Notes: generated from the letters alone by a model not told the origin. Shown: positions 10,221-19,757, counted from the first letter of the stretch. The stretch is 64,000 nucleotides of DNA from Pseudoramibacter porci (GCF_009696145.1 NZ_VUMO01000006.1:62001-126000); one strand, 5' to 3'. Made by a program: numbers and translations.

Positions 10221-11603
10221 TTATAATTTTGTCAGTAATCCCTTATTGATTGCAATAGCACGTTCAACAGTCGCTTTTGCGGGACCGCCGACAATATTTC
10301 TTTGACTGACACAGTTATGAAGGTCAATTGCTTCATAAATGGTGTTATCAAAAATAGGATCAATTTTTTGATACTCTTCAAGAGAAAGTTTATCCAAGCT
10401 CTTTCCATTTTGGATGCAATAATACACCAATTGTCCGACGATTCCATGTGCGTCTCTAAAAGGAATACCGTGTTTGACAAGCCAGTCTGCTGCATCGGTA
10501 GCATTTGCAAAACCGTGGGCGGCAGCATCGTACATCGCGTCTTTATTTACTGTGATGGTTGCAATCATCTTATTAAAAGTTTTTAGACAGATCTCAATTG
10601 TATCAAATGCATCGAAAACAGGTTCTTTATCTTCCTGCATATCTTTGTTGTAGGCGAGAGGTAGTCCTTTCATTGTAGACAACAATGAAATTAAATCACC
10701 ATAAGTCCTTCCGGTTTTACCTCTAACTAATTCAGCAATATCTGGATTTTTTTTCTGAGGCATAATAGAAGAACCGGTCGAAAAGGCATCGTCTAAAGTA
10801 ATAAAATGAAACTCTGAAGAGCACCATAAAACAATTTCTTCGGAGAAACGGCTGAGATGCATCATTGTAATAGAAACAGCCTCTAAAAAATCTATACAAA
10901 AATCGCGATCAGATACAGCATCTAAGCTATTAAGATAAACACTTGAAAAGTTCAGTTCCTTTGCGACGAAATAACGATCGAGCGGGTAGGTTGTCGTTGC
11001 AAGTGCACCAGCACCCAATGGAAGGGAATCTGCCATTTCACAGACTTGCCGAAAACGCTTTATATCGCGTTTGAGCATTTCGACATAAGCCATTAATTGG
11101 TGAGCAAAGGTAATAGGCTGAGCACGCTGCAAATGTGTGTAACCAGGAACGATCGTTTCAGTGTGTTTAGCAGCTAAGTCAAGAAGCGTTGAAATTAATT
11201 CTTTGATGTCATTAATAATTAACAAGCAAATATCTTTTACATACAGATGCATGTCTGTTGCAACTTGGTCATTGCGACTGCGACCAGTATGAAGCTTTTT
11301 GCCTACATCGCCAATGCGATCGATTAAAATCGATTCAATGTTCATATGGATATCTTCCATTTGCTCGGAGAATTCGATTTTATTATCCTGAATATCTGAT
11401 AATATTTGTTTTAACGATTCAACAATTAAATCGGCATCCTCTTGAGGTATAACCTTTTGTTTGCCAAGCATTTTTGCATGGGCGATTGATCCTTTAATAT
11501 CTTGTTGATAAAGTCGCGCATCAAAAGAAATAGATGAATTAAAATCATCAGTTAATGCATCTGTTTCTTTTTGAAAGCGACCGCTCCATAATTTTTTGGC
11601 CAT
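10221..11603 (-). CDS. argH: Argininosuccinate lyase
   Basis: 460 residues. Cleaves argininosuccinate to arginine and fumarate, the last step of arginine synthesis. Seen: HTGRSRNDQVATD, PGYTHLQRAQP, and the fumarase-superfamily signature GSSIMPQKKNPD with the catalytic serine loop near residue 279. The frame stays open to 11639, but I start at the ATG at 11603. There the protein begins MAKKLWSGRF as in relatives, AAGGA lies 8 bases upstream, and the start is one base past the argG stop, so argG and argH are translationally coupled. Confidence 0.97.
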   Translation of the reverse strand: MAKKLWSGRFQKETDALTDDFNSSISFDARLYQQDIKGSIAHAKMLGKQKVIPQEDADLIVESLKQILSDIQDNKIEFSEQMEDIHMNIESILIDRIGDVGKKLHTGRSRNDQVATDMHLYVKDICLLIINDIKELISTLLDLAAKHTETIVPGYTHLQRAQPITFAHQLMAYVEMLKRDIKRFRQVCEMADSLPLGAGALATTTYPLDRYFVAKELNFSSVYLNSLDAVSDRDFCIDFLEAVSITMMHLSRFSEEIVLWCSSEFHFITLDDAFSTGSSIMPQKKNPDIAELVRGKTGRTYGDLISLLSTMKGLPLAYNKDMQEDKEPVFDAFDTIEICLKTFNKMIATITVNKDAMYDAAAHGFANATDAADWLVKHGIPFRDAHGIVGQLVYYCIQNGKSLDKLSLEEYQKIDPIFDNTIYEAIDLHNCVSQRNIVGGPAKATVERAIAINKGLLTKL

Positions 11604-11604
11604 A

Positions 11605-12837
11605 TTATTTTTCCTTATTTTTTGCTTTTTCTTCTGCACTCATACGCATTAAAGCGCGAACGCGAAGCGGCAAACCATACAAATGAATAAATCCTTCTGC
11701 GTCTTTGTGATTATACAAATCGCCTGTCGTGAAGCTGGCTATTTCAGCATTATATAAAGAATAAGGTGAAGAGACATAAGTTAAAATCATGTTCCCTTTG
11801 AATAATTTTAATTTTACAGTCCCAGTAACGGTTTTTTGCGTTTCGTCGAAAAACTTGGATAAAGCTTCGCGTAATGGGGTAAACCATTTTCCGCCATATA
11901 CGATTTCAGCAAACTTAACAGCAGCCTCTTCCTTAAAAGCAAATGTTTCTCGATCAAGACACATGTGTTCCAATTCTTCATGGGCACGATATAAAATGGT
12001 TCCGCCAGGTGTTTCATATATACCTCTAGATTTCATACCGACCACGCGGTTTTCGATGAGGTCCACAACGCCAATGCCATGTTTTCCTCCTATTTTATTG
12101 CAGAACATCAATATCTCTTTAGGCGTCATTTTCTGATCGTTAATGCTTACAGGGACACCTTCTTCAAAATCAATTTTGATTTCTTCGGGTTCGTCAGGTG
12201 TTTCGGAGAGTGCATTGGTAACCCGCAAAATGTGTTTATAATTTGGTTCGATTGATGGATCTTCTAGTTCAAGACCTTCATGACTCATGTGCAGAATATT
12301 TGTATCACGGCTGTAGCTTTGATCATAACGGGTGTTAACTTTTATGTCGTGTTCAATACAAAAATCCATTAAATCTTCACGACTTTGGAGATCCCATTCA
12401 CGCCAAGGGGCAATGATCTTAATCTGAGGATCTAGAGCACCGATTCCCAATTCAAAACGAACCTGATCGTTGCCTTTTCCGGTTGCACCGTGACAAATCG
12501 CTTCAGCACCTTCTTTGTGTGCGTAGTCGACCAATACTTTAGCAATTAACGGGCGGGCGAGAGAAGTCCCCAATAAATATTTTTTTTCATACACCGCATC
12601 AGCTTTCAAAGCTGGCCAGCAGTAATTTTCGACGAATTCATCAGTTACATCGACAATATAGCATTTAGAAGCACCGCTTTTGATTGCTTTTTCTTCGAGA
12701 CCGTCTGTTTCCTTTCCCTGCCCTACATCGACACAAACACATATAACATCATAGTCATAGGTTTCTTTTAGCCAGGGGACAATTGTCGTTGTATCTAAAC
12801 CGCCTGAATATGCAAGAATAACTTTTTTATTTGCCAT
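11605..12837 (-). CDS. argG: Argininosuccinate synthase
   Basis: 410 residues. Joins citrulline and aspartate with ATP to give argininosuccinate. The N-terminal PP-loop AYSGGLDT (residues 9-16) binds ATP. Further family stretches are CHGATGKGNDQVRFE, APWREW and the Asn/Asp-rich substrate loop NTRYDQSYSRDTN. First gene of a two-gene argGH unit, divergent from argCJBD. It reads from a TTGATT-17-TATAAT promoter that resembles the argC promoter, so shared arginine control is likely. Confidence 0.98.
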   Translation of the reverse strand: MANKKVILAYSGGLDTTTIVPWLKETYDYDVICVCVDVGQGKETDGLEEKAIKSGASKCYIVDVTDEFVENYCWPALKADAVYEKKYLLGTSLARPLIAKVLVDYAHKEGAEAICHGATGKGNDQVRFELGIGALDPQIKIIAPWREWDLQSREDLMDFCIEHDIKVNTRYDQSYSRDTNILHMSHEGLELEDPSIEPNYKHILRVTNALSETPDEPEEIKIDFEEGVPVSINDQKMTPKEILMFCNKIGGKHGIGVVDLIENRVVGMKSRGIYETPGGTILYRAHEELEHMCLDRETFAFKEEAAVKFAEIVYGGKWFTPLREALSKFFDETQKTVTGTVKLKLFKGNMILTYVSSPYSLYNAEIASFTTGDLYNHKDAEGFIHLYGLPLRVRALMRMSAEEKAKNKEK

Positions 12838-12888
12838 TTATGAACTCCTTATTTTTATATATTGTTTTTCAAAAATCTGACGTGATTG

Positions 12889-12917
12889 ATTATAAGCCAA
12901 TGAATGAAATAAATCAA
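12889..12917 (-). promoter_or_regulatory. argG promoter with putative shared arginine operator
   Basis: On the minus strand: TTGATT (12917-12912), 17-base spacer, TATAAT (12894-12889). The hexamers are identical to those of the argC promoter, and 9 of 17 spacer positions also match when the two are aligned. An AhrC/ArgR-type repressor site overlapping both promoters is the simplest reading, but the consensus TGAATNNNNNNATTCA is only partly matched. Confidence 0.7.
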
Positions 12918-12969
12918 GAGTAAATGTAAATATATGCGAAAATAATTTATAAAAATACTTTTCGAACGC

Positions 12970-12998
12970 TTGATTATTTACATAAATAGCGTTATAAT
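12970..12998 (+). promoter_or_regulatory. argC promoter with inverted repeat in the spacer
   Basis: TTGATT (12970-12975), 17-base spacer, TATAAT (12993-12998). Overlapping the end of the -35 and filling much of the spacer is the inverted repeat TATTTA-CA-TAAATA (12975-12988), a candidate operator. Distance to the start codon is about 60 bases. Confidence 0.75.
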
Positions 12999-13058
12999 CC
13001 TTGTTGTTATTTGTGATAATAATTAATAAAAATGCATTGGCATTAAGGAGTGAATAAT

Positions 13059-14108
13059 TTGATTAAAGCAGCTATTGTTGGCGCAACAGGATACGCAGGT
13101 CAAGAATTGGTTCGTTTATTATTACGGCACCCTGACGTGGAATTAGTTTCAATTGGCTCTAGATCTTATGATGGACAACCCATGAAAGATGTATATCCTT
13201 TGTACGAGCATATAACGGAAGATATCTGCAAAAATAGAACAGTAGAAGAGTTATCTGAAATATCAGACGTTATCTTTTTAGCACTGCCTCATGGGGTCGC
13301 CTCTCAAGAAGTTAATAAGGATATATTAGATAAGTGTAAAATTATTGATTTAGGCGCAGATTTCAGATTAAAGGATCTTGCTATTTACAAGGATTGGTAT
13401 AAAGTCGATCATGGCGCACAAGACCTGATCGAAGAAGCTGTATATGGTCTTTGTGAGTTACATCGGAAAGAAATAAAAAAAGCTCGTCTAATTGGCAATC
13501 CTGGATGTTATACCACTTGTAGTATTTTAAGTTTGGCACCTTTGGTGAAAAATCATTTAATTGAAGAGAATTCAATTATTATTGATGCAAAATCTGGTGT
13601 AACAGGAGCGGGACGCAATGGTCAGCTTCCTTACATGTTCTGTGAATGCACAGAGTCTGTAAAACCTTACAAAGTAGGCGCCCACAGGCATACGCCAGAA
13701 ATCGAACAGGAATTAAGCCTTTTGGGTAACGAAGAAATTAAACTCATCTTTACACCTAATTTAGTACCTATGAATCGTGGCATTTCAGCGAACTGTTATG
13801 CAACATTAAATGATGTGGGGAAACAATATACTGAAGAAGACTTGACAACTTTATATCGTGATTTTTACAAAGATGAATATTTTATTCGTATTTTAGAATC
13901 GCGGATTCCAGATACGAAATGGGTTAAAGGGTCTAATTATTGTGATCTTGCGGTAAAAGTTGATCAAAGGACAAACCGCGTGATTGTGATTGGGGCAATT
14001 GATAATTTGTTTAAAGGAGCGGCAGGTCAGGCAATTCAAAATATGAATATTATGTTTGACCTTCCAGAAAAGACTGGTATTGATTTAATTACAGATTATC
14101 CCGTGTGA
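13059..14108 (+). CDS. argC: N-acetyl-gamma-glutamyl-phosphate reductase
   Basis: 349 residues. NADPH-dependent reduction of acetylglutamyl phosphate to the semialdehyde, third step toward ornithine. The N-terminal Rossmann motif is VGATGYAGQEL, and the catalytic C150 is in GNPGCYTT. SGVTGAGR and the histidine in GAHRHTPE are also typical. A GTG at 13050 is in frame but overlaps the AAGGAG ribosome site (13045-13050). The TTG at 13059, 8 bases after that site, gives the usual N-terminus and is the likely start. First gene of argCJBD. Confidence 0.97.
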   Translation: MIKAAIVGATGYAGQELVRLLLRHPDVELVSIGSRSYDGQPMKDVYPLYEHITEDICKNRTVEELSEISDVIFLALPHGVASQEVNKDILDKCKIIDLGADFRLKDLAIYKDWYKVDHGAQDLIEEAVYGLCELHRKEIKKARLIGNPGCYTTCSILSLAPLVKNHLIEENSIIIDAKSGVTGAGRNGQLPYMFCECTESVKPYKVGAHRHTPEIEQELSLLGNEEIKLIFTPNLVPMNRGISANCYATLNDVGKQYTEEDLTTLYRDFYKDEYFIRILESRIPDTKWVKGSNYCDLAVKVDQRTNRVIVIGAIDNLFKGAAGQAIQNMNIMFDLPEKTGIDLITDYPV

Positions 14109-14128
14109 CAAACAAATTGGAGAAAACA

Positions 14129-15367
14129 ATGAAAGAAAAAAAATTTCACGTTATTTCCGGCGGTGTTACGGCTTCAAAGGGGTTTAAAGCCTGTGGAGCA
14201 ACGACTGGATTAAAACCAAATAATCGGCTAGATATTGCATTAATAGAATCTGAAGTTGAGGCAATTCCCGCAATTGTAACAACTCAGAACGCAGTAAAAG
14301 CAGCTCCCGTTCTATGGGATAATCAAATTGTAAAAAAAGATAAACAAAAAATAAAGGCTGTATTGATTAATAGTGGCAACGCAAATGCTTGTACAGGGGA
14401 ACAAGGTTTATTAGATGTAAAAACAGAAGCCAAATGTGTAAGTCAGTATTTTGATTGTGATCCTGAGCAAATCTTTATTTCCTCCACGGGCGTTATCGGG
14501 GTACCTTTACCGATTAAAGAAATCACTGGAACAATTCCTACGTTAGTCAATAATCTCTCTGTTGATGGCCAAAGTGATGCATCTCGTGCAATCTTAACGA
14601 CGGACCTTGTCCCAAAGACGGTTGCGGTTGAAACAGAAATCGACGGAAAAACTATTCATATTGGTGCAATGGCTAAGGGATCAGGTATGATCTGCCCAAA
14701 CATGGCAACAATGCTTTCTTTTGTCACAACGGATGCCAATATTGAACAAGCTTGCCTACAGAAAATGTTAAGTATCATTGCAGAAGATACGTATAATATG
14801 ATGTCTGTCGATGGGGACATGAGTACGAATGATACAGTGTTAGTGCTGGCAAATGGCTTAGCTGGTAATGATAAAATTACAGAATCAAATATCGGCGCTT
14901 ATACAAAATTCTTTGAAGCTTTGTATTTTGTGAATGAGTCTATTGTTAAGTCTATTGTAAAAGATGGGGAAGGCGCGACAAAATACATTGAAGTTCATGT
15001 CGATCACGCAGAATCCAGAGGTGATGCACGAATCTTGGCAAAAGCGGTTGTTAATTCTAATCTTGTTAAGACTGCAATTTTTGGAGAAGATGCGAATTGG
15101 GGAAGAGTACTTTCCTCTATCGGAGCAACTGGCGTAAAATTTGCTCCAGAGACTGTGTCGCTGACTTTTTCTAATTCAAAAGGAAGTCTGCTTTTGCTGG
15201 ATCACGGTAAACCTGTACCATTTGATGAGGAACAAGCAAGCGAATTATTAAAACAAAAAGAAGTTATTATTAATGTTGATATGGGAGAAGGCATTTATAA
15301 AGCAACAGCCTGGGGATGTGATCTTTCGTATGATTATGTAAAAATCAATGCTGAATATCGAACTTGA
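14129..15367 (+). CDS. argJ: Glutamate N-acetyltransferase / amino-acid acetyltransferase
   Basis: 412 residues. Moves the acetyl group from N-acetylornithine to glutamate, recycling it; many forms can also use acetyl-CoA. The precursor self-cleaves before a threonine; here it is T194 in CPNMATMLSF, inside KGSGMICPNMATML. This gives alpha and beta chains of normal size. The C-terminus has GEDANWGR and GEGIYKATAWGCDLS, as in relatives. The frame is open to a GTG at 14105 overlapping the argC stop, but GGAG sits 6 bases before the ATG at 14129, which I take. No argA or argE is visible nearby, so acetyl recycling through ArgJ is the expected route. Confidence 0.97.
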   Translation: MKEKKFHVISGGVTASKGFKACGATTGLKPNNRLDIALIESEVEAIPAIVTTQNAVKAAPVLWDNQIVKKDKQKIKAVLINSGNANACTGEQGLLDVKTEAKCVSQYFDCDPEQIFISSTGVIGVPLPIKEITGTIPTLVNNLSVDGQSDASRAILTTDLVPKTVAVETEIDGKTIHIGAMAKGSGMICPNMATMLSFVTTDANIEQACLQKMLSIIAEDTYNMMSVDGDMSTNDTVLVLANGLAGNDKITESNIGAYTKFFEALYFVNESIVKSIVKDGEGATKYIEVHVDHAESRGDARILAKAVVNSNLVKTAIFGEDANWGRVLSSIGATGVKFAPETVSLTFSNSKGSLLLLDHGKPVPFDEEQASELLKQKEVIINVDMGEGIYKATAWGCDLSYDYVKINAEYRT

Positions 15368-15390
15368 TTTGAGATAAGGAGATGGTCAAA

Positions 15391-16263
15391 ATGACTGACA
15401 TGGATATTTATATAGAAAAGGCAAACACGCTGGTTGAAGCACTGCCGTATATCAAGCAATTTAGAAAAAAAGTTGTTGTTATTAAGTATGGTGGTTCTTT
15501 TATGGACGATCAGGGCATTAAGCATTCCATGATGGATGATATTGCGCTTATGAAGTTGGTTGGGATTAGACCTATCCTTGTTCATGGTGGCGGCAAAGAC
15601 ATTTCGAACATGTTAAAAAGGCTGGAGATGCAGTCATCTTTTATTGATGGTTTGCGTGTGACGGACAAAGAAACGGTGGGCATAGCAGAAATGGTGCTGT
15701 GCGGAAAAATAAATAAAGAAATTGTACAACTCCTTGAAAATCGAGGTATTAATGCTGTTGGCATTTCAGGTAAGGATAGTGCACTTTTAAAAGTTCATAA
15801 AAAAGAATATAAAGATAAAGACCTTGGATTTGTCGGTGAAGTCGATAAAGTTAACGTTAAATTTCTTCAAGATTTAATAAAAAATGATTATATTCCAGTT
15901 ATTGCACCGATCGGCTGCGACCATAAGAGAGAAACGTACAATATCAATGCTGACCATGTTGCATGTGCAGTAGCTAAAGCAGTTAATGCAGAAAAATTGA
16001 TTTATTTAACGGATACCGATGGTGTTTACATGGATCCAAAAGATCCGAACTCCATTATTAGAAGATTGAACATCAGTGGTGTTGAAGAATTAATCAGGCA
16101 GGGAATAATATCTGGAGGAATGATTCCGAAAGTTGAAAATGCAGTGGATGCAATTCGTTCAGGTGTTCGGTCAACGCATATTTTAGACGGCACGATTGAA
16201 CATTCCTTATTGTTAGAATTGTTCACAGCTGCTGGCTGCGGAACGATGATAAAAGAAGATTAA
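15391..16263 (+). CDS. argB: N-acetylglutamate kinase
   Basis: 290 residues. Phosphorylates N-acetylglutamate. Amino-acid-kinase fold with KYGGS near the N-terminus, VHGGGKDI (phosphate loop), NINADHVACAVA and LTDTDGVY. The final SGGMIPKVENAVDAI stretch is typical. An N-terminal helix before the core (DIYIEKANTLVEALPYI) is the mark of the arginine-inhibited, hexameric form, so feedback inhibition by arginine is likely. The ATG at 15382 directly abuts AAGGAG (15376-15381); the ATG at 15391, 9 bases after it, is the likelier start. Confidence 0.97.
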   Translation: MTDMDIYIEKANTLVEALPYIKQFRKKVVVIKYGGSFMDDQGIKHSMMDDIALMKLVGIRPILVHGGGKDISNMLKRLEMQSSFIDGLRVTDKETVGIAEMVLCGKINKEIVQLLENRGINAVGISGKDSALLKVHKKEYKDKDLGFVGEVDKVNVKFLQDLIKNDYIPVIAPIGCDHKRETYNINADHVACAVAKAVNAEKLIYLTDTDGVYMDPKDPNSIIRRLNISGVEELIRQGIISGGMIPKVENAVDAIRSGVRSTHILDGTIEHSLLLELFTAAGCGTMIKED

Positions 16264-16285
16264 AGTTATATACTGGAGAATAGAA

Positions 16286-17470
16286 ATGAACATACAAGAA
16301 TTTATTAAACGAGGCGATCAGGTCATTATGCCGACCTATAGTCGATTTCCTATTGTTTTTGATTATGGAGATGGATGTATCCTGACAGATATTGAAGGAA
16401 AAGAATACATTGATTGTGTAGGTGGCATTGCAGTTAATTGTCTAGGCTACAATCACACCGGACTAAATCATGTGATTGAGGAACAGATCCATAAAATGCT
16501 TCATGTATCTAATTTGTATTGGAATGTACCAATGATTACTGCTGCCGAAAAATTGGTCAAGTTATCTGGATTGGATAAAGCATTTTTCTGTAATAGTGGT
16601 GCGGAAGCGAATGAAGCCGCAATGAAATTAGCGCGCATATATGCAAAGTTATATAAATCGGAAGATGCCACGGAAATTATTGCAATGCAAGATTCTTTTC
16701 ATGGAAGAACTTATGCTGCGATTACGGCAACAGGGCAGCCGAAATATCAAAAAAATCTCAGTCCATTGATGCCAGATATTACACATGTAAAGTTTAATGA
16801 TTTTGAAGCATTAGGAAAAGCAGTTGAAAAACATAATTGTGCGGCTATTCTTTTGGAACCCATTCAAGGTGAAGGGGGCATTTATCCAGCAGAAAAAGAA
16901 TATCTTAAAAAAGTTAGAAAATTGTGCGATGATCAGAATATTGTTTTGATTTTTGACGAAGTGCAGTGCGGAATCGGCAGAACGGGAAAATTTTTTGCAT
17001 ATCAGCATTATGGTATTAAACCGGATGTCGTTTCCTTTGCAAAAGGAATTGCAGGGGGAGTGCCGATGGGAGGCATTCTGGCATGTGATCGTGTGGCTCA
17101 AGTTTTTACACCGGGGACGCACGCATCTACTTTTGGAGCTAATCCGTTAGCGACTTCTGCCGCAAACTATATATTGGATACTGTTGGAAATCCGGAATTT
17201 TTACAAGAAGTTTCCGAAAAATCTCAGTATTTTGTTCAAAAACTTTCAAAATTAAAGGAAGTGAACCCGCATATCAAAGATATTCGTGGCAAAGGATTAA
17301 TGATTGGTGTTGAGATTGATGAAAATATATCAGATGTGATCAATCAATGTATTCAGTCTGGTTTACTTGTTTGCGGGGCGGGGCATTCAACGATTAGATT
17401 TGTGCCGCCATTGATCATTAGTAAAGAGGAAATCGATCAAACAGTACAATTATTTGCTAAGAGTCTGTAA
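16286..17470 (+). CDS. argD: Acetylornithine aminotransferase
   Basis: 394 residues. PLP-dependent class III aminotransferase that makes N-acetylornithine from the semialdehyde and glutamate. Seen: NSGAEANEAAMKLAR, FHGRTYAAI, the DEVQCGIGRTGKF stretch that holds PLP, and the Schiff-base lysine K253 in SFAKGIAGGVPMGG. It ends the argCJBD unit, 22 bases after argB. No argF (ornithine carbamoyltransferase) or carAB is in this window, so the link from ornithine to citrulline must be encoded elsewhere. Confidence 0.96.
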   Translation: MNIQEFIKRGDQVIMPTYSRFPIVFDYGDGCILTDIEGKEYIDCVGGIAVNCLGYNHTGLNHVIEEQIHKMLHVSNLYWNVPMITAAEKLVKLSGLDKAFFCNSGAEANEAAMKLARIYAKLYKSEDATEIIAMQDSFHGRTYAAITATGQPKYQKNLSPLMPDITHVKFNDFEALGKAVEKHNCAAILLEPIQGEGGIYPAEKEYLKKVRKLCDDQNIVLIFDEVQCGIGRTGKFFAYQHYGIKPDVVSFAKGIAGGVPMGGILACDRVAQVFTPGTHASTFGANPLATSAANYILDTVGNPEFLQEVSEKSQYFVQKLSKLKEVNPHIKDIRGKGLMIGVEIDENISDVINQCIQSGLLVCGAGHSTIRFVPPLIISKEEIDQTVQLFAKSL

Positions 17471-17483
17471 ATGATTAACACTT

Positions 17484-17543
17484 CAATTATTAATAATTGT
17501 TTTTCTTTTAAGTTCATGGTAATATTATCATGAACTTTTTTTA
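17484..17543 (+). terminator. Terminator after argD, preceded by a perfect palindrome
   Basis: A 16-base perfect palindrome (17484-17499) followed by TTTTTC, then a second hairpin (17510-17518 with 17529-17537) followed by a run of T. The second is a standard rho-independent terminator. The first is made only of A/T apart from its outer C and G; it could be an extra weak terminator or a protein-binding site near the V-ATPase promoter region. Confidence 0.8.
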
Positions 17544-17558
17544 TTGGGGTGATAGACT

Positions 17559-17867
17559 ATGTCGATAATTGATGATATTCGGGAGGCCGAAAGAAAAGCA
17601 GATCGAATCAGAAAAGAAGCAAAAGAAAAAGGAAAGGAGATTGTAAAAGAGGCAAAGACGGTAGCAGAAAATAATAAGAAAAAAAGATTGACAGACTATC
17701 AGAATGCCTGTGACAAAAAATTAAAAGAGGCCGAAGAAAAACAAGAAGTTTATTTAAAAACGAGATTGAAAGCAGCAGCGGAAAATGATGAAAAATTTTT
17801 TAGTAATAATGAAAAACATTTACCAAATGCTGTCCAATATATTTTAGAAAAGGTAAAATCAATATGA
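17559..17867 (+). CDS. ntpF: V-type ATPase peripheral-stalk subunit (NtpF / G-H type)
   Basis: 102 residues, nearly all one long charged helix with Ala, Lys and Glu heptads (IREAERKADRIRKEAKEKGKE onward). It is predicted to pair with subunit E as the peripheral stalk that holds the V1 head against the membrane motor. Recognition rests on composition, length and position as first gene of an ntp operon rather than on a sharp motif. The start is preceded by GGGGTGAT. It overlaps the next gene by 4 bases. Confidence 0.85.
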   Translation: MSIIDDIREAERKADRIRKEAKEKGKEIVKEAKTVAENNKKKRLTDYQNACDKKLKEAEEKQEVYLKTRLKAAAENDEKFFSNNEKHLPNAVQYILEKVKSI

Positions 17868-19753
17868 TTATTCCAATGAGGAAAATGAAATTGATTATTT
17901 TCCGAGAGGATAAGGAGACAATACTCAAATCGCTGCAAAAGACAGGAGAGTATATGCCTATTTATTTGGAAGATTCCATAAATACGTCGCCTTCGGAAAA
18001 TAAACTATCGAATGAGGCCCAGCAGGCTTCTGCGATGTTAAAACTTTCAAATAAATATCACAAAAAATATTATCATAAGTTTTTAGAAGATCAACCGGAA
18101 ATCAATTACGAGACCTTTCTAATGGAAAATACAAAGGGAAAGGAGATTTGCCAGCAGTTACAAGACTATAATGAACAATATAAAACTTTAGAGCTCGATA
18201 TTGAAAATTGTTCAAAAGCAGTCGAAGAGTTATTGCCATGGGAAAAAATGGATATCCCGCTTGGTCAAATAGAAAAAAGCAAGTATGTCGAAATGTCCAC
18301 TGTATTCTTCCCAGAAACTGTAATAGATGATGTAGTTAAGATTGTAGAAGATGCAAACGCTCAAATTCAGTTTTTTGGCAATGAAAAGAAAGAAGTCTCG
18401 GCTTTGATCATTCAAACAAAAGAGGAAATGCCTGAACTCCAGTCAAAATTAAAAGAGCTTGGGATGAGAGAAGTTATATTGACGAAGATTTCTTGTTCAG
18501 CATCTGAAAAAATTGAAGCGCTGAGAAACAAAATTCAACAAGATCAAAAAGAAATAATAAATATTGAGCAATCTATAAAAAATCTATCTAAAGACGAAAG
18601 AGATATTAAATTATTAAACGAACAATACGAAACGAAACAAAGTAGAGAAAATATAAAAACAATAAAAACAAACGAAACGGTTTTGCTGCAAGGCTGGGTA
18701 TGTGAAGATCGGATTAAAAAAGTTGAAAAAGCGATTGCTAAATCTGTTCAATATTATGATCTCCAATTTGATAAACCTACAGAAGAAGACCAGCCCCCAA
18801 CAGTGACGCGAAATCCACGCTTTTGGTCTCAATTTGAGACCATTACAGATATGTATTCAAAGCCAAACCCTTCAGAACTAGATCCGGCTTTAGTGGCCGG
18901 ACCGTGGTATTGGGTTATCTTTGGAATGATGATGGGAGACGTTGGCTATGGCGTATGTATGTTTTTTGTGTTTTATTTTTTTAGAAAATTAAAAAAACCA
19001 AAAGGTAATAGTGCAAAGCTTGTCAACACGTTGCTGTATTCGTCTTTTACTACGATTCTTTTTGGTATTTTATTTGGTTCTTATTTTGGGGAAACCTGGC
19101 ATCCGATTTTGTTTGCACCATTGACGAATCCGATGAAAATGTTGATTTTCACACTGATTGTTGGTGTGCTGCATATTTTTTCAGGGATGTCTATTAAGAT
19201 TGTAGAGCAATTTAAATCTGGTCATCCATGGGATGCAGTCTTTGATCAAGTAAGCTGGATGGTCTTAATAACAGGATTAGGCCTCTTATTTTTGCAGACA
19301 ACCCGCCGAGCTGGAGCAATTATGGCAATTATAGGTGCTACAATTATTTTATGTACGGCAGGCAGAGAAAATAAACAGATTGTTAAAAAAATTACGGGAG
19401 GTTTATTGGGATTATATAGTATCAGTTCTTATTTAAGCGACATTTTATCTTATTCTAGAATATTGGCATTGAGTTTAGCTACAGGCGTTATTGGGATGGT
19501 AATGAATCTTTTAGCACGCATGGTCTCTGTTAATATTTTGGGAATAATCGTCGCATTATTTATTTATCTCATTGGTCATACTTTCAATCTGGCAATGAGC
19601 TTGTTGTCTGCATATGTACACGATAGTCGATTGCAGTATATTGAATTTTTTAATAAATTTTATGAAGGCGGTGGCATTCCTTTTAAACCATTGTCTATCA
19701 AATCGAAGTACGTTAATGTTAATACAGAAGAAAATAACAAGATAGAGAGGTAG
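17864..19753 (+). CDS. ntpI: V-type ATPase subunit I (a subunit)
   Basis: 629 residues, the usual size for bacterial/archaeal subunit a. The first half is soluble with coiled-coil segments (about residues 60-130 and 170-260) that bind the peripheral stalks. The second half has seven or so membrane helices. GPWYWVIFGMMMGDVGYG opens the membrane domain, and the stretch SDILSYSRILALSLATG contains the essential arginine that faces the ion site of the rotating K ring. Alternate starts at internal Met codons (residues 5 and 8) are possible. Together with K it forms the ion path. Confidence 0.95.
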   Translation: MIIPMRKMKLIIFREDKETILKSLQKTGEYMPIYLEDSINTSPSENKLSNEAQQASAMLKLSNKYHKKYYHKFLEDQPEINYETFLMENTKGKEICQQLQDYNEQYKTLELDIENCSKAVEELLPWEKMDIPLGQIEKSKYVEMSTVFFPETVIDDVVKIVEDANAQIQFFGNEKKEVSALIIQTKEEMPELQSKLKELGMREVILTKISCSASEKIEALRNKIQQDQKEIINIEQSIKNLSKDERDIKLLNEQYETKQSRENIKTIKTNETVLLQGWVCEDRIKKVEKAIAKSVQYYDLQFDKPTEEDQPPTVTRNPRFWSQFETITDMYSKPNPSELDPALVAGPWYWVIFGMMMGDVGYGVCMFFVFYFFRKLKKPKGNSAKLVNTLLYSSFTTILFGILFGSYFGETWHPILFAPLTNPMKMLIFTLIVGVLHIFSGMSIKIVEQFKSGHPWDAVFDQVSWMVLITGLGLLFLQTTRRAGAIMAIIGATIILCTAGRENKQIVKKITGGLLGLYSISSYLSDILSYSRILALSLATGVIGMVMNLLARMVSVNILGIIVALFIYLIGHTFNLAMSLLSAYVHDSRLQYIEFFNKFYEGGGIPFKPLSIKSKYVNVNTEENNKIER

Positions 19754-19757
19754 TATT

